64,000 bases of DNA from Auanema rhodensis (Eukaryota; Nematoda; Chromadorea; Rhabditida; Rhabditidae), in assembly GCA_964057225.1 (NCBI GenBank), contig OZ059897.1, positions 13,392,001 through 13,456,000 on the forward strand. Reading direction: 5' to 3'. This document shows, one piece after another, positions 37,994 to 51,063 of this stretch; within the stretch, counting starts at the first letter, position 1, and each line of letters opens with the position of its first letter. Under the pieces are notes generated by a model. It did no database searches. It had not been told where the DNA came from and worked only from the letters and a program-made list of their open reading frames with translations. A program made the translations under genes and the position numbers.

Positions 37994-39387
37994 AAGAAAG
38001 AAAAGAAGTGATATCACAAAAGAAAGCGAGAGAATGCGAAATACAAGGAATAAAGTTGGGATGAGGAGATATATGATGTTGACACACAGAAGGATATAAC
38101 TAGGAACGTTGACTTACACACATACACAAGCTATATTAGATATGTTACCATACATACGTTACTCACATATGCACATCATAGCTGAAAATTCTTTGAAAAA
38201 AAACAACAGAAAAACAACCATTGAAAGCTCACACCGGCATTCTAAACGGGAGCAATGTGCTTGTCATGTGCGGAAGTTCGATGCCAACTCATAATAGTTC
38301 CCATTGCTCAATCACAGTTGTGAGAACTTCTATAACATATGCGGTAATAGTTCACAACAAAACTTTGCATTTCACTTGCCAAAAAATAATGTTTCTGATA
38401 CTACGTTATCTGCTCATAAAAGCAATAATAATAGAAATCTAGGCAATATTTTCTATCACTACATTACAAATAAGAATGAAAAAAACGAAATGATGAAATC
38501 CAAAAAGAAACAAGAATGATGTACATACATATATAGCCTTAGTATCGATGTTACAACACATAAGAGACCACTCGCAGTCATGTAAAACGCAGATTTCAAG
38601 TTTTTTTCTTATAGGTTCCAGAGCAACAACTTGGTATGGGGATCGGGAAAAGAACCCGCGGAATACTTGTCACTAGTTTACAACCAGGTTCTAATGCTGC
38701 TGAAAAACTCAAAGTGGGTGACCGCATCTTAGCTGTGAATGGTCTTCCTGTTACTGATCAGGTAAATTTTTAGTTTCTATCGTCATGAACTCGCACCTGA
38801 ATCTAGAGTTTAATTATTTTTTCGTCTCTCTCCGATTACCAGCCATCAAGAGAGATCATTGTCTCTCATTTTCATCTGCCCTCTACCCCCCTGCCAGAGA
38901 AATGTCTTTCGTATTCATATGGACGCTGGAATGAGCTAATTTCAATCCCTCTAATAGCAAATCACAAGAATGTTTTTTCTCCCATATTTTGAAAGAAATC
39001 CTATCTGACCATTTGATTAAACCATGAATCTGACTGGCGACGGATGAAAGCACAGCTTAACATTTATAAAAAAGGGGAGGGAAGCAGAAATATCAACCAC
39101 AATGTAAGAACGCGTTTTGAAACCCCAACAATTTATTTTGAACGCATTTTTATCGGAATTTTTCGGAAAATGAGTGTTAGTGACGGGATATTCTAGTAAC
39201 AAAACTTCATATATCTGTAACCTATATTAAACTCCTGATTCAGATTTATGCATTTGGATTTTTTCTGAGAAAAATCTTAATTTAAGCAATAATATCACTA
39301 TTTCAGCTATCAGCCGTAACTTTTGTCAAAGCCAGTGGAGAACGTCTCTTCCTTCAAATTGCTCGACCTCGGAACTCGCCTACGTGA
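208..39387 (+). CDS. mpz-1: Multi-PDZ scaffold protein, MPZ-1/MUPP1/PATJ family
   Basis: This is a membrane-associated scaffold of the MUPP1/PATJ family, which clusters receptors, channels and polarity proteins at junctions and synapses through C-terminal peptide ligands. I read about 53 phase-consistent exons, plus one tentative exon at 16596-16637, giving about 2,340-2,360 codons. In order they encode an L27-like region (residues ~6-60), a degenerate PDZ remnant, a Ser-rich linker, and ten PDZ domains at about 267-350, 538-627, 671-770, 838-937, 1043-1140, 1498-1600, 1834-1920, 1983-2066, 2080-2170 and 2274-2355. Stop TGA is 39385-39387, 26 codons after the last acceptor. Carboxylate-binding loops are visible as [48 protein letters not shown] and GLGLSIVG. 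The long spacing after PDZ4 and PDZ7 reflects linkers and big introns. The assignment is secure. The weak points are the exact start, the tentative exon and any alternative exons. Confidence 0.93.
713..2022 (+). other. mpz-1 intron, about 1.3 kb
   Basis: AT-rich intron with the (GA)n tract. A 28-bp exon-like segment at 851-878 has splice signals but would break the frame. No other gene is seen. Confidence 0.6.
1097..1190. repeat. (GA)n microsatellite in an mpz-1 intron
   Basis: Nearly uninterrupted GA dinucleotides with a few AAAT and AAAG breaks, lying in the intron between the exons ending at 712 and starting at 2023. Purine is on the mpz-1 sense strand. Confidence 0.95.
2023..6674 (+). 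other. mpz-1: Degenerate PDZ remnant and Ser-rich linker exons of mpz-1
   Basis: Exon 2023-2132 joins 6251-6674 in phase (AA+A). The joined peptide contains [15 protein letters not shown], which matches the 'GRLxxGDxILxVN' half of a PDZ domain. The preceding residues lack a recognisable GLGF carboxylate loop. This suggests a decayed first PDZ, where family members carry PDZ1 directly after L27. The 3' part of the large exon is a Ser/Glu/Asp-rich linker. Confidence 0.6.
2133..6250 (+). other. mpz-1 intron, about 4.1 kb
   Basis: T/C-rich on the gene's sense strand, for example 2690-2800 and 4620-5170, with a short CT-rich stretch near 5071-5090. Open frames here are Phe/Ser/Leu-rich, as expected from pyrimidine bias. 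I see no nested gene on either strand. Confidence 0.6.
6675..8990 (+). other. mpz-1 intron, about 2.3 kb
   Basis: There is an A/G-rich patch at 6960-7095 followed by very AT-rich sequence at 8440-8990. No coding signal. Confidence 0.6.
8991..9553 (+). other. mpz-1: PDZ domain 1 exons of mpz-1
   Basis: Exons are 8991-9125, 9202-9276 and 9463-9553. The loop is GLGFGIVGG, followed by [26 protein letters not shown] and VVEMIVGRP, a complete PDZ fold pattern. The acceptor before 9202 ends in CAAG rather than CAG/TAG. Confidence 0.9.
9554..11719 (+). other. mpz-1 intron, about 2.2 kb, with (TA)n
   Basis: It contains a perfect (TA)n tract at 10921-10976. Open stretches at 10045-10500 and 10978-11226 have balanced composition but no domain and no supported splice frame. 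Confidence 0.55.
10921..10976. repeat. (TA)n microsatellite
   Basis: About 28 uninterrupted TA units in an mpz-1 intron. Confidence 0.95.
11720..12434 (+). other. mpz-1: Linker exons between PDZ1 and PDZ2 of mpz-1
   Basis: Exons 11720-11878, 12047-12259 and 12328-12434 keep phase and encode Ser/Thr/Asn/Gln-rich sequence without a domain I recognise. The intron after 12434 is only 45 bp. Confidence 0.75.
12480..14507 (+). other. mpz-1: PDZ domain 2 exons of mpz-1
   Basis: Exons are 12480-12603, 13517-13608 and 14364-14507. They encode [19 protein letters not shown], then [26 protein letters not shown] and VVRLKLIRF. The residue before DLILEVN is His where most PDZs have Gly-Asp. Two of the introns are long (about 910 and 755 bp). 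Confidence 0.9.
12604..14363 (+). other. Two mpz-1 introns inside PDZ2 (about 0.9 and 0.75 kb)
   Basis: Intron 12604-13516 has a CT-rich patch near 12869-12915. Intron 13609-14363 has a polypurine patch, 14160-14213, on the sense strand. No genes seen. Confidence 0.6.
14597..15214 (+). other. mpz-1: PDZ domain 3 exons of mpz-1
   Basis: Linker exon 14597-14677 is followed by exons 14730-14805, 14847-14965 and 15014-15214. Visible elements are [43 protein letters not shown] and VTLIVARR. Introns here are 41-53 bp. Confidence 0.9.
15258..15869 (+). other. mpz-1: PDZ domain 4 exons of mpz-1
   Basis: Exons are 15258-15443, 15508-15641 and 15785-15869. They encode [49 protein letters not shown] and [10 protein letters not shown]. 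The exon ends in phase 0 before a 4.5-kb intron. Confidence 0.9.
15870..20379 (+). other. mpz-1 intron region, about 4.5 kb
   Basis: Apart from the tentative exon at 16596, this holds pyrimidine-rich sequence (especially 19190-19930) and an imperfect (TA)n at 18191-18248. Long sense-strand open frames are Ser/Leu/Phe/Pro low-complexity. No nested gene recognised. Confidence 0.55.
16596..16637 (+). other. mpz-1: Tentative small exon of mpz-1 (frame uncertain)
   Basis: After acceptor GCATAG (ends 16595) a phase-0 reading gives [14 protein letters not shown] followed by a GTAGAC donor, which would preserve the frame between the exons ending at 15869 and starting at 20380. The same DNA is open for longer in another frame, giving a basic Ser/Arg-rich peptide that does not join either neighbour in phase. 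Without transcript data it is uncertain which reading, if any, is used. Confidence 0.3.
20380..21358 (+). other. mpz-1: Linker exons between PDZ4 and PDZ5 of mpz-1
   Basis: Exons 20380-20463 and 21287-21358 are phase 0 at both ends and encode a basic, Ser-rich peptide followed by [14 protein letters not shown]. No domain is recognised. They stand out from their T-rich surroundings by balanced base composition. Confidence 0.65.
20464..22537 (+). other. mpz-1 introns flanking exon 21287-21358
   Basis: About 0.8 and 1.2 kb of T-rich sequence with a CT-rich stretch near 20975-21005. No coding or RNA gene signal. Confidence 0.6.
22538..23462 (+). other. mpz-1: PDZ domain 5 exons of mpz-1
   Basis: Exons are 22538-22697, 22745-22842, 22887-22993 and 23364-23462. 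They encode [16 protein letters not shown], then [37 protein letters not shown] and CTVVYITGA. The loop PLPLG replaces the usual GLGF, so the carboxylate loop is atypical but the rest of the fold is intact. Confidence 0.88.
22994..23363 (+). other. mpz-1 intron inside PDZ5
   Basis: About 370 bp, T-rich, with nothing recognised. Confidence 0.6.
23522..25979 (+). other. mpz-1: Acidic and proline-rich linker exons of mpz-1
   Basis: Exons 23522-23852, 25083-25227, 25372-25745 and 25845-25979 join in phase. They encode an acidic Ser/Thr-rich stretch, a helical [11 protein letters not shown] segment and a run of six prolines ([11 protein letters not shown]) that could bind SH3/WW domains. The sequence is otherwise low complexity and probably disordered. 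Confidence 0.8.
23853..25082 (+). other. mpz-1 intron, about 1.2 kb
   Basis: T-rich intron with no recognised feature. Confidence 0.6.
26026..26523 (+). other. mpz-1: PDZ domain 6 exons of mpz-1
   Basis: Exons are 26026-26104, 26150-26304 and 26407-26523. They encode [19 protein letters not shown], a long loop with [46 protein letters not shown] and FVLQSL. The first exon uses an AAG acceptor (TTAAG). Confidence 0.92.
26572..27367 (+). other. mpz-1: Linker exons between PDZ6 and PDZ7 of mpz-1
   Basis: Exons 26572-26823, 26873-27076, 27119-27190 and 27238-27367 are in phase and encode Ser/Thr/Pro-rich sequence with a Lys/Ser-rich block ([12 protein letters not shown]). The block is a plausible phosphorylation or lipid-contact segment. 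No domain is recognised. Confidence 0.8.
27415..27882 (+). other. mpz-1: PDZ domain 7 exons of mpz-1
   Basis: Exons are 27415-27602 and 27766-27882. They encode [54 protein letters not shown] and VELVLCRRK, a complete PDZ. Confidence 0.92.
27883..29929 (+). other. mpz-1 intron, about 2 kb, with (CT)n
   Basis: Pyrimidine-rich throughout, with a (CT)n tract at 28986-29040. No gene seen. Confidence 0.6.
28986..29040. repeat. (CT)n microsatellite
   Basis: About 25 CT units with a few TT breaks in an mpz-1 intron. Confidence 0.95.
29930..32765 (+). other. mpz-1: Two small linker exons of mpz-1
   Basis: Exons 29930-29989 ([20 protein letters not shown]) and 32708-32765 ([17 protein letters not shown]) are phase-compatible with their neighbours and flanked by good GT/AG signals, but lie between introns of about 2-3 kb. 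The CAIC motif is too short to call a domain. Confidence 0.65.
29990..32707 (+). other. mpz-1 intron, about 2.7 kb
   Basis: T-rich intron. Open frames lack domains. Nothing recognised. Confidence 0.6.
32766..35759 (+). other. mpz-1 intron, about 3 kb, with microsatellites
   Basis: It contains a short (CA)n at 33581-33597 and a (TA)n at 34398-34452. A short open stretch near 32985 ([14 protein letters not shown]) has no convincing splice signals. No nested gene recognised. Confidence 0.55.
34398..34452. repeat. (TA)n microsatellite
   Basis: About 27 TA units in the 3-kb mpz-1 intron. Confidence 0.95.
35760..36440 (+). other. mpz-1: PDZ domain 8 exons of mpz-1
   Basis: Exons are 35760-35839, 35886-36020, 36069-36140 and the start of 36408-36531. 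They encode [57 protein letters not shown] and VRLLIYRD, matching the MUPP1 C-terminal PDZ group. Confidence 0.93.
36441..37345 (+). other. mpz-1: PDZ domain 9 exons of mpz-1 and following linker
   Basis: The rest of exon 36408-36531 plus exons 36790-36881 and 36944-37132 encode [48 protein letters not shown] and VHLKVGRWK. Exon 37178-37345 is a Pro/Thr-rich linker. Confidence 0.92.
37586..37625. repeat. Perfect 20-bp tandem duplication
   Basis: The unit TAAATACTTATAACCCCTCA occurs twice back to back with no mismatch. Confidence 0.9.
37919..38000. repeat. (GA)n microsatellite
   Basis: About 40 GA units with GGG and AAAG interruptions. A polypurine mirror-repeat type tract. Confidence 0.95.
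38762..39306 (+). other. Last mpz-1 intron
   Basis: About 545 bp. Includes a short C/T-rich stretch but no recognised feature. Confidence 0.6.
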
Positions 39388-40293
39388 CGTCACCTAGCGC
39401 GGACCATCTCTCCATCAAACTAGGACTAAAGAAACGCCTTTTTTTTGCATTTGTTTTTGTCGTCCTCTCGCTCATTCTCTTCTCCGCTTAGCCTCCGCCC
39501 CTCCATCGTCTTATTTTCTTTCTCTTCCTCTTTCTTCCTTTCTCGTCTTCTTCTAGTTCCATTCATTCTTGGCAATCGTTGCCTATCCTCATTTTCCATA
39601 TGTTCAACAATATACAAGACTTTACACCACACTCGTTCTTGCCATTTTAGGCTTTTTGTATTTGCAAAGATTTTACAGTTTTTTAATATTTTTCTCAACA
39701 ACTTTTTCTACTGTTTTCTCTCTTAATTCTTTGTCTCATGGGTGTATCATGATAACTTACATTTACAATTCGTGATATTGAGCAATTCCGGTGTTAAGCG
39801 ATAGGGAAATCATCCTGATGCCCTTGGCTAATAGTAAATTTACTATAATATAGAAATTGAAGATTTCTATAACCACTTACTCTGCGAATTTATATCAAAT
39901 TCTAGTGATTCATATATTAATTATATAACATAGAATGATAGAGTTAATTTGTCATTAGGTACGCACTGCCTCTTTTGGGGGGGAGGGAGTTTCCAACTTC
40001 CCATAAGTCTTTATTACTTTTTTATCATCCAGGTCCTTAATAACGTTCTCTCTTCTAGATTCAGAACGGTGTGTTAGCTAAATAGCAGAGTTCTTTTTAT
40101 TATTATTATTAATTTTATTATTTCTTTTTTTGTCATATTATGTTTTTCCTTTTTAACATTTTTTTTTTGTGAAAAAGCACTTAATATGAATATTATTTAT
40201 TGTTTATGTTTAAAAAAAAACAGTTATACCATGAGAGATCATTAGTATACGAGAACAGAGCAGCAATGATAAATTAATCTACAGCTTTTTTTC
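39388..40293. other. Convergent 3' intergenic region (mpz-1 / SMC2)
   Basis: It holds the 3' UTRs of both genes. On the - strand an AATAAA signal (complement of 40196-40201) lies 93 bp past the SMC2 stop. A G-run with GGGGGGGGAGGGAG occurs near 39980. No gene seen. Confidence 0.6.
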
Positions 40294-47761
<7,468 letters not shown>

Positions 47762-48194
47762 ATCAATTATTTTTCATACTATTGTAGCTGGAAAAAAGGT
47801 AAAATTATTTTTATTTGCAAGAAAAATACTTGATCGACTTTGATGAGAAGGGGGGGAAATTCAAAATTATAGAGCGCGGGAAAAGAATCATATTGAAACG
47901 CCAAAACCTGTCGAGCTAAAGTAGATGACAGAGTTGCCTCGGCGAGAGTGCTCGCTCTTTTATTTTTATTTAAAATGATGATCTTATCAAATTAATATAT
48001 TTTCTAATGCTACTGATTGGAAATTGTTAAATCTAGAAGAAAATTGCAAAAATTGAGGATGTGTATGCTGTTTACGCGTTTTGAATTATATTTATTCCCT
48101 CCAAAGCAAGCTTTAATTGGTATTAGCAGCTTTTGGACAGTTATCTCCTTAATTGTTTTATTTTTTTTTCTGATATCTATATATAATTTAGAAA
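47762..48194. promoter_or_regulatory. Divergent SMC2 / Cdc20 promoter
   Basis: A 433-bp head-to-head interval. GCGGGAAA at 47876-47883 (TTTCCCGC on the - strand) is a consensus E2F/DP site. TTCAAA at 47860-47865 reads TTTGAA, a CHR element, on the - strand 10 bases from it. Both start codons are close to splice acceptors: TTTAG at 48187-48191 before Cdc20, and CTACAATAG upstream of SMC2. No other gene is visible. Confidence 0.55.
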
Positions 48195-50191
48195 ATGTCA
48201 CAACCATTCCGCGATTCCACTAATAAGACCCCCGTGAGTAAGCTCATGAAGAACATGGGCGATTTGTCTCTAAGAACATTTGGGGGATCTTTGAATGTCT
48301 CTGTTCACCAAGCAAAGGTAAAATCTATCTAGCCGCTTCTAAATTCAAGTGATTATATGTAGAAAGGACTTCGACGAAGGGATGTTACTCCTACAAGGAA
48401 TGCTAGTTATATTAATACATCAGTTATGGGAGATAGATTCATAGGCATCAGAAGGACTGAGCCAGAACAGGAATTAGCAAATCATTTACTTCAACAAGTC
48501 AGATATGAGTTTTGAGTTTATAGGATTTCATCAATTATTCTAGGCCCCCGATACATCTTTTAATACTTCTTACTCTTTGCCTAATTCTCCTGTAAAGCAG
48601 ACCGGCAAGGAACAATTGAAGAAACTGATGAGATGTACTGTTTTCTAAGCTATTTTCTTTCATGTTAATTGTTATAGCGAAGTCTACATCTAATTTGGAA
48701 TCGAATGAAGACGAGAGGATCTTGGTATACAAAAAGAATGCTGCTCCTCTTCCCGCTGTTGGACACTTGAGCCAGGCTAAGGTAAGAACTAATGTAATTG
48801 ACGCGCCCTTAAGTGATCATTTGGTAGGTCTTATATTCTGCTTCTTGCGTAAGACCTTCCTCTTCTGTGAAGAAGAGTACGCGTTATATTCCTCAGGTGG
48901 CTGAAAGAATTCTAGATGCTCCCGATTTTCGAGGTTTTTTATTTTCCGTATGACTTATATCGTGAAATTCTCATAGATGATTACTATCTGAATCTGATTG
49001 ATTGGAGCAGTAATAGTATTGTCGCTGTTATTCTGGGATTCTCTTTGTACTTGTGGAATGCTGACAGCGGTGAAATTCAACTTTTATTTGAGCTTGATGG
49101 AAATACCCACGAACAGCCTACTTCTGTAAAATGGGCAAAGGATGGGCATCATCTTGCTGTAGGATTCAATGATGGATCTCTTAAGGTTAAATGGTGATTG
49201 TTCATGAGTAATTGTTTAATTTTTAGATCTATGATCCTGAAAGACCTATGCCGTCTAACGGACGTCTTGAATTACGAACAATGAAAGTTCCTATTCAAAG
49301 TCGATGCGGATCATTAGCTTGGAGAGGAGCTGTAGCTTCTGGTGGATATCTTTCTGGCCAAATAATTCACCATGATGTTAGAGTTGCCCGTCATATTGTT
49401 GGGTGAGATTTCTTAACAGTCTCTATGGTTTAGTAATAAATTTAGATCCTTCAACGGACACCATCGCGAAGTTGTTGGATTACATTGGTCCCCCGGGGAG
49501 AAATATTTGGCTTCTGGTGGTTGTGATAATACTGTACGCTTATGGGATAGTGATCGTGTCGGAACAGGAGAAGTTTCGGTAAGAAAGAATAGGTGTACCT
49601 TGGGTGAAGATTAGTTTGCAGGAAAGTGTATACACATTTGATGACCATACTGGCTCGGTAAGAGCCGTTCAGTTCTGTAACTTTAAAGCAAGTATATTGG
49701 CCACTGGTGGCGGTTTAACCGATAAAACTATCAAAATTTGGAACATTCATAGCGGAGAATTAATGCACAATATTAATACTGAGTCTGCGGTAAGGAAATA
49801 AATTTTGAAAAGACAATAGCTTTTTTTAGGTTAACAGTATAGTATTTAATCGAGACTATAAAGAAATGATGACTGCTCACTCCTCAGGACAACTGCAAAT
49901 TTGGCAGTATCCTTCTTTTGCTAACACTTGTACATTAAGCGGTAAAAAAAATATTATAATTTGGCATAAAATAATTTTCAGGACATCATCCTGAACGTGC
50001 CGTTTCTATTGTGGCTTCCCCTTGTGGTCAGTACGTAATGAGTGCAGGCGCAGACGAAACGTTAAGGATGTGGATTCCGTTCAAGGTTTTTTTTTCTGTC
50101 GTTTCAATTTTTAATTAATTTGTATTAGGTCGATAAAACTACTGCTAAACTGACCAGTCAAAATAAACTAATGGGTATGAACGTCCGCTAA
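48195..50191 (+). CDS. cdc20: Cdc20/Fizzy, APC/C co-activator
   Basis: A 492-residue WD40 protein that recruits and activates the anaphase-promoting complex and is the target of the spindle checkpoint. Exons: 48195-48317, 48363-48497, 48544-48634, 48678-48781, 48873-48933, 48977-49185, 49227-49402, 49446-49578, 49622-49789, 49830-49941, 49982-50085, 50129-50191. The C-box is GDRFIGIR. A Mad2-binding-like motif, RILVYKKNAAP, follows. The linker KSTRYIPQVAERILDAPDF leads into DDYYLNLIDW and seven WD repeats (LYLWNAD, REVVGLHWSP, YLASGGCDNTVRLWD, ILATGGG, TIKIWN, QIWQYPSF, GADETLRMW). The C-terminus ends MNVR, a Val-Arg version of the usual Ile-Arg tail that contacts APC/C TPR subunits. No KEN box was seen. 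Exon 48873 uses a weak GAAG acceptor but keeps phase. Confidence 0.95.
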
Positions 50192-51063
50192 TGGATTTCA
50201 GTGGTATTTGGAACTAAACAGTCGTTGTATCATGCTATTGTATTGATGGTCTTATGGTATCATACCATTATATTGTTTTTGATCTTATAAAGTTGTATAC
50301 TTTTCCAGTATTTTACAAAATTTAGTCTGTTCGTTATACCGACATTTTGCATGAAATGAGCATAAATTACTTTTCACTATATCTTCTAGCTTTGAACAAT
50401 ATATGTTTATTATTAAATTTCAAACAATTCACGAAATCATGAAATAACACTGTATATTTCAGTTAAATCAAGGTTAACATGGCAAGATTTTGTGAAAGAT
50501 GCAGACTTAAGCTTGCAAATAATTAAGGTACTTGTATTAGTGATCATTTATGAATATATTGATTTATTTTAAAACTTTTCTTGTTTTGTTTATTTATAAA
50601 AATCCAAAATATTTAGTTCTACACAATATATAATATATACATTAAGGACAATTTTTTTCTCAAATGAATATTATCTTTTTTATGCTTTAGTCATCCTATC
50701 AAGTGATCGTCAACACGCATGATTCATAGGTATAATTGTGTTTTCTTTTATTCTTGTTTTCTAAAATTTGTTAAGGATCAAAGAAAGTCATCTTTGTTGT
50801 TCTTCTTTTTATTTGCTTGATCATGATTTGTGATGTTGTATATCCATGAACACATTGTGAACTTAATGTGTGTAAGTAACCATTGATATATGTTTATTGA
50901 ATTCGATTAAATTTCTTCAATTATATTTTTTACCTTATTGAAAGTTGTTTAGACGTGTTCTCAACACTCTGTTTATATATCTCGATATATTAATGTTTGT
51001 TTATAGTATCAATTTGATGTTTCGCAGTTTTAGTTAAACTTTTCCCTTTAAATACATTTGCAG
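50192..51063. other. Intergenic region, Cdc20 to 4TM gene
   Basis: AT-rich, with the Cdc20 3' UTR and a TTTGCAG acceptor just before ATG 51064. No gene recognised. Confidence 0.5.

Larger units (their letters stand above)
37489..38614 (+). other. GC-AG intron of mpz-1 with two repeats
   Basis: The donor is GCAAGT and the acceptor TTCTTATAG. It contains a perfect 20-bp tandem duplication at 37586-37625 and a (GA)n tract. The opposite strand is open at 37623-37805 but shows no domain. Confidence 0.7.
37393..39387 (+). other. mpz-1: PDZ domain 10 exons and stop of mpz-1
   Basis: Exons are 37393-37488, 38615-38761 and 39307-39387. They encode [41 protein letters not shown] and LFLQIARPR, then stop TGA. 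The donor at 37489 is GCAAGT, a GC-AG intron. The reading frame continues exactly across it. Confidence 0.92.
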
